From: Bacteroidales bacterium
Lineage (GTDB): Bacteria > Bacteroidota > Bacteroidia > Bacteroidales > UBA932
Direction: 5' to 3'
NCBI GenBank assembly: GCA_016281015.1
Contig: JAEEHS010000013.1
Location: 62,001-126,000, forward strand
Length of the DNA stretch: 64,000 nt
Shown here one piece after another: positions 1 through 8,310 of this stretch. The position numbers and the translations under genes are program-made. Numbering within the stretch: the stretch's first letter is position 1; every line of letters begins with the position of its first letter. The notes under the pieces are model-generated. The model ran no database searches and was not told where the DNA came from. It was given only the letters and a program-made list of their open reading frames with translations.

Positions 1-405
1 TTTGTAGATAGGTGCAAGCCCGTTCATCGCAGCCAGGGCGATGATGACGAACAGGTAGGTCATCTCCCGGATGGGCACGGTCTCGGTGCGGTAGCGGATG
101 ACCCCGAAAATGGCGAACAGGCCCAGGGTCAGGCCCACTCCCACCTCCACGTTCCCCATCATGTACAGGAGCATGAGCATGGCGGAAGAAAACACCATGA
201 AGGTAAAGTAGTAGTCCCTGCGGCGGCTTTTCCGGTAGTAGAAAAACTGCACCAGCACCCAGCATACGACCAGGTTCAGGAAAAAGCGGATCGCCAGTTC
301 CGTCAGGCTCTGGGAGGTCGTCATCATGGCATCCGTGATGGACTGGACATCGAGGAATTCATCGTCGGCGAGGCTGTAAGCCCCGAGTTCGTCTGCTTGT
401 ATCAT
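1..405 (-). CDS. DUF4956 domain-containing membrane protein (C-terminal part cut by window start)
   Basis: Minus-strand translation MIQADELGAYSLADDEFLDVQSITDAMMTTSQS...VGVGLTLGLFAIFGVIRYRTETVPIREMTYLFVIIALAAMNGLAPIYK; GLFAIFGVIRYRTETVPIREMTYLF block is typical of DUF4956; start overlaps stop of the VTC gene (ATGA). Confidence 0.85.
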   Translation of the reverse strand, partial: MIQADELGAYSLADDEFLDVQSITDAMMTTSQSLTELAIRFFLNLVVCWVLVQFFYYRKSRRRDYYFTFMVFSSAMLMLLYMMGNVEVGVGLTLGLFAIFGVIRYRTETVPIREMTYLFVIIALAAMNGLAPIYK

Positions 406-1208
406 ATTCTTGAAATGCTATGGTCAATGATTTTTTCAATTTGCCGGATCTTGAGTTTGAAGCGGCCCGGCAGGGCTTCGGTGTCGGTGAGCGCGACCGC
501 CACGCAGTATTTGCTGACGCGGAGCGGATGGATCCGGTGACGGAGCAGAATCTGTTTCATCCGGCTGGCGGCGCGGCCATCCTGCTTGAGTTCGATGATG
601 ACGGCATCCCGCAGGGAGGCCTCCGAGGAACTTCGGAAATTCTTGAACCCCAGGCAAGTATCGATCGTCAGACGTTCCGTCATGGAAGGATTGACCAGGG
701 TAATCCGGCGGAAAAGCGTCTCCAGGACCGGCTCCAGCATGGGCGCGGAAAAGTCGGAATACTGCTCCAGGTAGCCCCGGGCGGAGGCGTCGCCCCGAAA
801 ATCCATCAGCTCGGCCGAGGGGATTTCCATCCGCTTTTTCCGGGTACGTCCCTTGTTGTTCTTGCGCTTGATTTCAAGGAAGGCCGTCCCGGAAAGGACA
901 TAGCAGCGGGTGCGGACTTTCTGGCGGACCAGCCGGCCGTTGCGATGGTCCCGGAACATGTCGAGCGACGGGGTGTCATAATAGACGGAATCGTAGGGAC
1001 TGATGCGTTCCCCTTCCGTTTCCAGCACCCGGTAGCCGGCCTCCGCCGCATCTTTCAGCACCTGCCGGATCTTCGCCTCCGTCGTCACATACTTCGAGTC
1101 GATGCGGTTCATCAGCTTCACCCCGTCCATTTCCGCGAGGGTCACGGGGGCCATCGCGGAAAGGATGTCGGACAGGACAAGATGTTGGAACTCAGGCATC
1201 TTCTGCAA
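402..1208 (-). CDS. Polyphosphate polymerase (VTC) domain-containing protein
   Basis: 268 aa ORF; NRIDSKYVTTEAKIRQVL, YDSVYYDTPSLDMFRDH, RQKVRTRCY, EIKRKNNKGRTRKKR, FRRITLVNP are VTC/tunnel-fold polyP polymerase-like motifs; adjacent DUF4956 is a common partner. Confidence 0.85.
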   Translation of the reverse strand: MQKMPEFQHLVLSDILSAMAPVTLAEMDGVKLMNRIDSKYVTTEAKIRQVLKDAAEAGYRVLETEGERISPYDSVYYDTPSLDMFRDHRNGRLVRQKVRTRCYVLSGTAFLEIKRKNNKGRTRKKRMEIPSAELMDFRGDASARGYLEQYSDFSAPMLEPVLETLFRRITLVNPSMTERLTIDTCLGFKNFRSSSEASLRDAVIIELKQDGRAASRMKQILLRHRIHPLRVSKYCVAVALTDTEALPGRFKLKIRQIEKIIDHSISRI

Positions 1209-1602
1209 TATATTCGTAGTTCTTGATACTTTTCAGTTTGCCTTTGGCGTCGTAGGTGTACTGGACTTTTTTCCGGTCGAACTCGTTGTATTCGAACTTT
1301 TTGATGTTGACAAGGCGGTTGCGTTCGTCGTACACAAGTTCGCGGGAAACCTTGCCGTTAGGGCCGTACTCATAGCGCTTGCGCCATTTCTGGCCGTCGG
1401 TATTGTATTCGATTTCCTCCGCCTTCCGGCCGTCGCTGTTGAATGTAGTCACGTGGTCCAGCACTTTCGCACCGGAACGGGCGTCGGTGTTCCATTCTTT
1501 GACGACCAGGTTTTTCTTGTTGATCTTGGGGGCCGTATCCTGGGCCCATCCGGGGAGGAGGGGGCATAGGCCCAGGGCCAAAATGAGGAGGTACTTTTTC
1601 AT
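1192..1602 (-). CDS. Secreted hypothetical protein with short Tyr/Gly repeats (MORN/RHS-like)
   Basis: 136 aa ORF with signal peptide MKKYLLILALGLCPLLPGWAQ and repeats EIEYNTDGQKWRKRYEYGPNGKVSRELVYDERNRL. Confidence 0.65.
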   Translation of the reverse strand: MKKYLLILALGLCPLLPGWAQDTAPKINKKNLVVKEWNTDARSGAKVLDHVTTFNSDGRKAEEIEYNTDGQKWRKRYEYGPNGKVSRELVYDERNRLVNIKKFEYNEFDRKKVQYTYDAKGKLKSIKNYEYIAEDA

Positions 1603-1636
1603 GGCTATGCAAGTTTAATAGAATCAACAGTTTCCT

Positions 1637-4093
1637 TCACCAGCCGGGACGGCCGCCACCGCCACCGGGACCGCTGCCGCCGCCGGAATAGGCCGAGAGG
1701 GTCACGGAAGAGCCGCCGCCGAGCGTGCAGAGGGCATAACCGCTGTCGCCGAAGATGGCAGTTCCGCCGCTGTAGGACGGGGACTTCCAAAGGGTCGGCG
1801 TCGAGGCCCCGACGACATACATGCCGGAGGCATTGAGCGTCGAAGGCATCTTGACCGCATAGGAGGAGGAGCCGACGGTCAGCCCATACCAGGTGCCGGC
1901 CGTTGCGCTGACGCTGGCCGAGTAGGCGCTGACGCCGGAAGCGCTGAAGCCGTTTTCCAGGGAACCGAGCGCGAGGAGAGTCCCTCCACTCAGGTAGAGT
2001 TTCTTGCTGTTTTCGGAGCAGGCGTCGATGGACATGCCGCCCTGGCCGGCCACCGCGAAGACAAATCCGCCTTTGACATAGAAGTTTCCGTTGGCGTCCA
2101 GGCCGTCGTCCCCTGCGGAAATGCCGCAGACCGAGCCGCCGGAGATGGTAAAGTCGCCGACCGAGTTGATGGCGTCGTCATTCCCCGCATAGGCATAGAC
2201 ATCCCCGCCGGTGATGGTCAGCGCGCCTTTGGCCTCAATGGCCTCGGCGCTAGTCGCGGATACCCAGACCTTTCCGCCGGTGATTTTCAGGTCGCCGGAC
2301 CAGGAGGAATAGGCCCATTCCCCCTTTTTGACAGCCCATCCGACCATGATGCCCTTGGGCGAGATGTCGCCCGTGGTATATTTGGAACCTGTCGTGGTGA
2401 TGGTCAGGCTGCCGCCGGAAATGACGCTCGGAAGAAGCGTGATCATATCGGAGCTGCTGCCCACCTTGATGCCCTTTCCGCCGCTGCCGGAGTTGGTGAT
2501 GGTCACGGTTCCGGCCGTCATCTCGAACAGTTTGTCGGCTTTTACGCCTGCGCTGCCGGTGTAGTCTCCGTCGTCGTCCTTTCCGGAGCCGCCGGTAATC
2601 TTGATGGTCGTCACACCGCCGTCGAAACGAACCAGGGAGTCAGAAGAGAAGCCTTTCTTCATCGCGGCGGAGCAGACCGCCTCGATGGTCCCGTTGGAGA
2701 CATGGACCTTGTCCTTGCCGCGGACGGCATGACCGGCGGAAGAACTGACTTTCACGGTCGGGGAAGACAGGAAGCGGACATAGTCGTCAGAGGTAATGCC
2801 GGCTTTGCCGGTAGCCGTGACCGTCAGGGAGCCGCTGCCGGAGAAGATGAGTTCCCCTTCGGAGAAGAAGGCTGCCTTTTCGTCCTCGTCGGAAGGCGTC
2901 AGGGTGTAGCTGGCCCCATCGGCGAGTTTGTTGGTACCGCCGACCACGACAAAGGTCCGCTTCCCGCTCTGGATGTTGATGGCGGCCCCGGAGGGATTCG
3001 TCAGGCTGACCCCGTCCATCTCCAGGGCCTGCTTACGGGAAGAATAGATTTTCAGGGAGCCGTTGGAACTGCTGCCGGAGAGGTTGTAGACAATCCGTTC
3101 GGTGGTTGTATTGCTCACCGTCACCGCGCCGCCGCTGACCGATACGATACCATTGTCGTCACCCGACACGCTTGCGCCGGAGGAAGACCAGACGATGGAA
3201 ATCCGGCGGTCAAAGACCGTATTGGAGACGACATCTTCGTCCTCCGTGTCCACGCTGTCGTCGCTGTCCAGGATGATGTTCCCGGCGGCAGCGGCTCCCT
3301 GCTGGGTCACGGCGACCGACGCCGAGCGTTCACCGGAGGCGGTTGTGAGCGTCAAGGCAGCGCCGAGGGCGGAAGCCGCGTTGGCGTCGGCAGAGAGCGT
3401 TACCACGGTTTCACCCGCGCTACCACTTTTCGGAGAGAAATCGAACCAGGACGCATCGGAAGCGGCCGTCCAGGAGGTATTGGAAGTAACCGTCACCGTG
3501 GCGGTTCCGCCATCCGCCGTAAACTTCACGCTCGAAGGCGACACGCTGAGGGTCTCGGTGCCTTTGTACTTTTCAAATGTCAGCTTGTCCCCGCTGGAAA
3601 GCGCTACCGTCACCACCCCGTCTGCCTCAACGGGGAGGGCGGCGAAAACGGGGACGCCGTCTCCGGCTTTAAGCGAGAGATCCAGCACTGTCCAGCTTCC
3701 GCCATAATACGCTTTCCAGACGTCCTTTTCGATTTTCAGTTTCAGCAGTTCACTCTTTGCCGCAGCGCCGACAGCCTTTCCTTCCAGGGTCCATTCCCCC
3801 GCGGAGGAGACGCCGACCGTCGGATTGACATAGCCGGAAGAATAGGCGCTGACCGCGACTGTCACGGCGGCATTGTCGGCAAAAGTAAGGGTGCCGTCCG
3901 TCAGGTTCGTGTATTTTACTCCCGCTTTGGAGGCAAGCGTCTGCAGGAGCGCAATATCCTTGTTCAAGTCGGCACAGGTATTGGAAACGCGACTATCCAC
4001 GGTATCCGTGGTCTCGATTTCGTCCCGGGAGCAGGCTCCGGCGATAAAGACAAGCGGGAGCTGCAGGAGGATGACCTTCTTCATAACACACAT
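1637..4093 (-). CDS. DUF4353-type carbohydrate-binding domain lipoprotein with N-terminal BACON-like domain
   Basis: 818 aa; lipobox FIAGACSRDE; BACON-like LSVSPSSVKFTADGGTATVTVTSNTSWTAASDASWFDFSPKSG; repeated KAGITSDDYVRF / GSAGVKADKLFEMTAGTVTI / GDDGLDANGNFYVKGG beta-helix-like units typical of DUF4353. Confidence 0.8.
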   Translation of the reverse strand: MCVMKKVILLQLPLVFIAGACSRDEIETTDTVDSRVSNTCADLNKDIALLQTLASKAGVKYTNLTDGTLTFADNAAVTVAVSAYSSGYVNPTVGVSSAGEWTLEGKAVGAAAKSELLKLKIEKDVWKAYYGGSWTVLDLSLKAGDGVPVFAALPVEADGVVTVALSSGDKLTFEKYKGTETLSVSPSSVKFTADGGTATVTVTSNTSWTAASDASWFDFSPKSGSAGETVVTLSADANAASALGAALTLTTASGERSASVAVTQQGAAAAGNIILDSDDSVDTEDEDVVSNTVFDRRISIVWSSSGASVSGDDNGIVSVSGGAVTVSNTTTERIVYNLSGSSSNGSLKIYSSRKQALEMDGVSLTNPSGAAINIQSGKRTFVVVGGTNKLADGASYTLTPSDEDEKAAFFSEGELIFSGSGSLTVTATGKAGITSDDYVRFLSSPTVKVSSSAGHAVRGKDKVHVSNGTIEAVCSAAMKKGFSSDSLVRFDGGVTTIKITGGSGKDDDGDYTGSAGVKADKLFEMTAGTVTITNSGSGGKGIKVGSSSDMITLLPSVISGGSLTITTTGSKYTTGDISPKGIMVGWAVKKGEWAYSSWSGDLKITGGKVWVSATSAEAIEAKGALTITGGDVYAYAGNDDAINSVGDFTISGGSVCGISAGDDGLDANGNFYVKGGFVFAVAGQGGMSIDACSENSKKLYLSGGTLLALGSLENGFSASGVSAYSASVSATAGTWYGLTVGSSSYAVKMPSTLNASGMYVVGASTPTLWKSPSYSGGTAIFGDSGYALCTLGGGSSVTLSAYSGGGSGPGGGGGRPGW

Positions 4094-4228
4094 GGTTTAG
4101 GTTGCACAAAAACTCATGGGCAATGATAATCAAATTCCCGGCCGCAAAAAATTCTATTCAGCGAACGGGCCATTTTTTTCAGCGAATCGGTCGGCAAAAA
4201 AGAAAAAAAAACGTACTTTTGCAAGTGT

Positions 4229-5056
4229 ATGGAAACCTTCCGGAGACAGGAATATCTGCTGTATGCCGGCGTTTGGACCCTCGTGATCGCGGTGGTCCAC
4301 CGGCTCAGCGTCCTTCCGTTCCTGCTGCTTTTTCTGGTCCATCACTTCCTGCTGACGCCCCTGCTGCCCAAGCGGAAGTGGCTGTATGCTGCGCTGACCC
4401 TGGCCCTCCTGACCCTCTTCGGTTTCTACTGTTTCCACACAGGCATGCAGCCCCCGGACTTCGGCGCCCCGCCGCCTCCCCCGGAAGGGTTCGGCCCCAG
4501 CGCGCCGCCCATGCCGGACGCTCCGCCCATGCCAGACGGTCCGCCCATGCCCGGCGGCCAGCGCCCGGTAAAACCCGAAATGATGCGCCTGCTGCTCGGA
4601 GTCCTGACCATTGCCGCCAACCTTGGCGTCAAGGCTTTCTTCCATGCCCGCCGCAGCGAACTGCGCGTCAAGGAGCTGGAAGCCGAACGCAAGGTCCCGG
4701 AACCGGCCCGGCCGAAAGAGGAAACGCTCCTGTTCAAGACCGGCCGCAAGACTGTCCGGGTCTCCCCCGGCGACATCCGCTATGTCGAAAGCATGAGCGA
4801 ATACCTCAAAATCCATCTAGAAGGCCACGACGAGCCCCTTGTCGTCCTTTACAGCCTGAAGCGCCTCTCCGAGCAGCTTGCCCCCCGGCGCTTCGTCCGC
4901 ATCCACCGTTCCTACCTCGTGAATCTCCAAAGGGTTCGGGAAGTGTCCAAAAATGCCGTCACCCTGGAGGGCGGCATTTCGCTCCCTGTCAGCGATTCTT
5001 TCCGCGCTGTGCTCAGTGAGCGGTGGAAGCATTCCGCCAACGTCACGCGGCAGTAG
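4229..5056 (+). CDS. Membrane-anchored LytTR-family DNA-binding regulator (no receiver domain)
   Basis: 275 aa; hydrophobic N-terminal helices, Pro/Met-rich loop, C-terminal LytTR motif GDIRYVESMSEYLKIHL...LSEQLAPRRFVRIHRSYLVNLQRVREV. Confidence 0.85.
   Translation: METFRRQEYLLYAGVWTLVIAVVHRLSVLPFLLLFLVHHFLLTPLLPKRKWLYAALTLALLTLFGFYCFHTGMQPPDFGAPPPPPEGFGPSAPPMPDAPPMPDGPPMPGGQRPVKPEMMRLLLGVLTIAANLGVKAFFHARRSELRVKELEAERKVPEPARPKEETLLFKTGRKTVRVSPGDIRYVESMSEYLKIHLEGHDEPLVVLYSLKRLSEQLAPRRFVRIHRSYLVNLQRVREVSKNAVTLEGGISLPVSDSFRAVLSERWKHSANVTRQ
4505..4558 (+). repeat. 18-bp coding tandem repeat x3 encoding PPMPDA/PPMPDG/PPMPGG
   Basis: ccgcccatgcc-ggacgct / ccgcccatgccagacggt / ccgcccatgcccggcggc read directly. 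Confidence 0.8.
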
Positions 5057-5083
5057 CCCCACTGATAATCAATCACTTATGAA

Positions 5084-5115
5084 ATGTCCTTTCCCCGTTT
5101 CCAGGGAAAGGACAT
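5084..5115. terminator. Hairpin between convergent genes (12-bp perfect stem, 8-nt loop); likely bidirectional terminator or part of a small repeat element
   Basis: ATGTCCTTTCCC-cgtttcca-GGGAAAGGACAT. Confidence 0.6.
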
Positions 5116-5136
5116 CACGTAAACGCCTGATAATCA
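5111..5136 (-). repeat. Dispersed 26-bp intergenic repeat, copy 1
   Basis: Minus-strand TGATTATCAGGCGTTTACGTGATGTC matches 24/26 to 45323-45348. Confidence 0.6.
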
Positions 5137-5180
5137 GCGACCCTTCTGCCGCAGCCTCCTGAGAGGAGGAGGCGCCGGGG

Positions 5181-6209
5181 CTACTTCCCGGCGAGGTGCT
5201 TCTCCCACTCCCAGGCGGAGCGGAGGGTTTCCTCGACGGTGCGCTCGGCTTTCCAGCCGAGGACCGTGTTGGCGCGGGTCGGGTCGGCCCAGACGGCCGT
5301 GACGTCGCCGGGGCGGCGCGGGGCAATCTTGTAATTGAGCTTCAAGCCATTGACCCTCTCAAAAGCCGTAACCAGTTCCATCACGCTGACCGGACGGCCG
5401 GTGCCGACATTGAAAATCTCGCAAGGCTCGTCCATCTTGCCTTCCATCATCCGGGTCACCGCATAAACATGGGCCTTGGCCAGGTCCACGATATCGATAT
5501 AATCGCGGAGGCAGGTCCCGTCCGGCGTCGGATAGTCGTCGCCGAAGATGGACAGGCACGCGCGCTTGCCGATGGCTGTCTGGGTGATGAAGGGGACGAG
5601 GTTGTTCGGGACCCCGCGCGGGAGCTCGCCGATCAGGGCGCTGGGATGCGCCCCGATGGGGTTGAAATAACGCAGGAGGATGCCCTTGATCTTGCCGCCG
5701 GAAGCCTTGACCGTATCCTGGAGGATGTCCTCACACATCTGCTTGGTCGCTCCGTAGGGAGAGGTCGCCGGCTGCCGAGGGGACTCCTCGGTTACCGGGA
5801 GCTTCTCGGGCTGGCCATACACGGTCGCGGAGGAAGAGAAGAGGACGTTGCAGCCCCCTTGCCTTTCCGCCGCTTCCAACACGTTCAGGAAACTCCCCAG
5901 ATTGTTTTTGTAGTAGAGGACCGGCTTTTCGACGGACTCGCCGACCGCCTTGAACGCCGCGAAATGGATGACCGCATCAATCTTGTATTTGGCGAAGAGC
6001 GCCTCGGTCGCGGCCGCATCGCAGAAATCCACCTTCTCGAAGGGAATGTCGTCCCGTCCGGTGATTTTCTTGACCCCTTCGAAGCAGGTCATGTCGCAGT
6101 TGGACAGATTGTCGGCGACCACGACCTCATAGCCGGCCCCGATGAGTTCGACGGTCACGTGGCTCCCGATGAAGCCCGCTCCGCCCGATACCAATACAGT
6201 TTTTTTCAT
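5181..6209 (-). CDS. galE: UDP-glucose 4-epimerase
   Basis: MKKTVLVSGGAGFIGSHVTVELIGAGYEVVVADNLSN..., YGATKQMCEDIL, GTCLRDYIDIVDLAKAH; the ORF-track N-terminal extension (to 6335) is probably not translated. Confidence 0.95.
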   Translation of the reverse strand: MKKTVLVSGGAGFIGSHVTVELIGAGYEVVVADNLSNCDMTCFEGVKKITGRDDIPFEKVDFCDAAATEALFAKYKIDAVIHFAAFKAVGESVEKPVLYYKNNLGSFLNVLEAAERQGGCNVLFSSSATVYGQPEKLPVTEESPRQPATSPYGATKQMCEDILQDTVKASGGKIKGILLRYFNPIGAHPSALIGELPRGVPNNLVPFITQTAIGKRACLSIFGDDYPTPDGTCLRDYIDIVDLAKAHVYAVTRMMEGKMDEPCEIFNVGTGRPVSVMELVTAFERVNGLKLNYKIAPRRPGDVTAVWADPTRANTVLGWKAERTVEETLRSAWEWEKHLAGK

Positions 6210-6261
6210 TTCGTTTGCAGTTAGTCCCACAAAGATACAACAATCTTCCGGATTCGCGAAC

Positions 6262-8295
6262 TTAGTTTGCCTGATAGGCGCCCGGCCACCAGGCAGCCCC
6301 GCGCTCCGTCCCGGCCGCGTCCTTCCCGACGGCACCGATTTCGGTTAGCCACTGATAGAAAGCCTGACCGACCGTGTTGCCGTCCAGATAGCCGTTGTAC
6401 GCATCCAGATTCACATCCAGCGCATCCTTGACCTTATTTTCAAAGTCGGAAGCAGCCATCTTGGTGAAGCTGGAGGAGGGGCCGTTCCAGAGGAAGAGCG
6501 TCTTCCCCTCATCCCACTTCCCGCCGTCCAGCGAAGAGATCGTCGCATCCGTCACACTGCCATCTACGGTGGCATTCGGGAATTTCGTCACATCGATGAC
6601 AGGTCCCACGATGCTGTTGTACAGATAGAAATGACAGCGCATGTTATTCTTTCCCTCCGGGTCACCGTCAGCCACGGAACTGCCGGCTGCCGTCGAGGTG
6701 TTGATGACGATGGAATTGGCCACCAAGTAGCGGGCGTCATTGGAATTGTCTGTATTCCGGAGTGCGGAGAGGTCACCGCTGCCGATCAGCGTGGAGTTCG
6801 TGAAGGCGGCAAAACCGTCCGTATTCAGGATGACCCCGTTGCCGCCGCTTTCCTGGCGGACGTTGCCGTAGATGGTGCAGTTGTTGAAGCAGGCGACCGA
6901 AGGGTTGGACCCGTGAAGGATCTGACCCCACTGGTTCGTCCGCATCGTATTGCCGGTAAAGACACAGTTGTTAAAGAACGCCATCGCCGCCTGCGAGTTG
7001 GACTTGCTGCCGTTGAGCTGGATGAAACCGCGGTCGGACGCCCTGTTGTTCTTGAATACCGTGTTGTTGCAGGTCAGCCAGCCGCCGGTCTTGGCCGCAG
7101 AGCCGCTGCCCGCGCGCATGTTGATCAGCGCAGCGGTCGCCGCTTCGCAGTCTTCGAAGACGGAATGGTCGATATCCACCCGGCCCCATTCCACGGAGAT
7201 GATTCCGCTGTGCTTGCTGGTGGAGCTCGCCATGGGGTTGTTCGTCTGGCCTTTGCAAGAAATGAATCGGCAGTTGTCGATATACTCCTCGCTGCCTTCG
7301 CCGTTGACATGGATGGCCCCGCCTGTCCCGGCTTCGGTATAGCAACCCTTGAAAATGCAGTTCCTGAAGGTCTGTTTGCCCTTGGAATTGTTGGCCGCTC
7401 CGCCCGTATTGGAGCTGTGACTCAGGAACGTACAGGAGGTGAACAGGACCTCGGCCTCCGGGTTGTTGGTCATGATGGAAGCGCCGTTACGGGAATAGTT
7501 CGACGCGTCGAACAGGCAATCGCTGGCGACAATCTTGCCTTTGGCGCAGCGAAGGGCGCCGCCGCTCTGCTCGGTCGTCGTTTTGTTGTTCGTGAAGGTC
7601 ACATTGTTGAGCGTCAGGAGGGCGTCTCCGGAGCTGCCGGCCGCGACGGAGATACCGGCACCGCTTTCCAGGGAGTTGTAGCCATCGGTCACCTCCAGGT
7701 TGCGGAGGGTCAGGTCCACCTGGTTCCCCAGGAGCAGCACCCGGTATTTCCCATCACCGCTCAGCACAACCCCGTCCTCACCTTCGAAGGTGAGCTTGAC
7801 TTTCTGGGGGTAGCCATTGTATTCGATCTTCAGTCCCTGAAGGTTCTTCTCGTCGGCGAGCACATACTTGCCCTCCGCGAAATGGAAGGTCACGCCGTCC
7901 ATGGCCTCAGCATGGATATCGGACGTCTCCTGGGCCTGGAAATTCCCATCTTCGACGGTCACCGTCTGGACCAGCGACTTGAATGTAGCCAGATCCAGGG
8001 CGTTCGAAGAAGAAGAACCGTCCTTTTCGCCATTTCCCGCGACGGAAACATAGTAAAGGCTCCGCTTGGGGATGGGCGGCCAGGAAGGATCGTCACCGCC
8101 AGGATTGTCCGGATCGTCGGGATCGTCCGGGTCATCGGGATCATCGGGCGTGTCATCGTCCGGTTTGACCTTTTTGTTGTGCTCGTCGATTTCCGCCTGG
8201 GTCATCACCTTGGCCTGGCGGATTTCCGCCTTGGAGCAGGAACCGATCACAAGGACGGAAAGAAGGATCAGGAGGATGGAAAGTATTCTTTTCAT
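6262..8295 (-). CDS. Right-handed beta-helix / choice-of-anchor Q type lipoprotein
   Basis: 677 aa; lipobox VIGSCSKAE; (DDP)n linker; repeated NNTFTNN/NNCxF units; C-terminal IGAVGKDAAGTERGAAWWPGAYQAN. Confidence 0.8.
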   Translation of the reverse strand: MKRILSILLILLSVLVIGSCSKAEIRQAKVMTQAEIDEHNKKVKPDDDTPDDPDDPDDPDDPDNPGGDDPSWPPIPKRSLYYVSVAGNGEKDGSSSSNALDLATFKSLVQTVTVEDGNFQAQETSDIHAEAMDGVTFHFAEGKYVLADEKNLQGLKIEYNGYPQKVKLTFEGEDGVVLSGDGKYRVLLLGNQVDLTLRNLEVTDGYNSLESGAGISVAAGSSGDALLTLNNVTFTNNKTTTEQSGGALRCAKGKIVASDCLFDASNYSRNGASIMTNNPEAEVLFTSCTFLSHSSNTGGAANNSKGKQTFRNCIFKGCYTEAGTGGAIHVNGEGSEEYIDNCRFISCKGQTNNPMASSTSKHSGIISVEWGRVDIDHSVFEDCEAATAALINMRAGSGSAAKTGGWLTCNNTVFKNNRASDRGFIQLNGSKSNSQAAMAFFNNCVFTGNTMRTNQWGQILHGSNPSVACFNNCTIYGNVRQESGGNGVILNTDGFAAFTNSTLIGSGDLSALRNTDNSNDARYLVANSIVINTSTAAGSSVADGDPEGKNNMRCHFYLYNSIVGPVIDVTKFPNATVDGSVTDATISSLDGGKWDEGKTLFLWNGPSSSFTKMAASDFENKVKDALDVNLDAYNGYLDGNTVGQAFYQWLTEIGAVGKDAAGTERGAAWWPGAYQAN

Positions 8296-8310
8296 GGTCA
8301 GGTCATTTTA

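Noticed and set aside
6210-6335. N-terminal extension of galE in the ORF track
   Set aside because: Canonical MKKTVLVSGGAGFIGSH start is at 6209, preceded by a TATCTTTG promoter-like box inside the putative extension.
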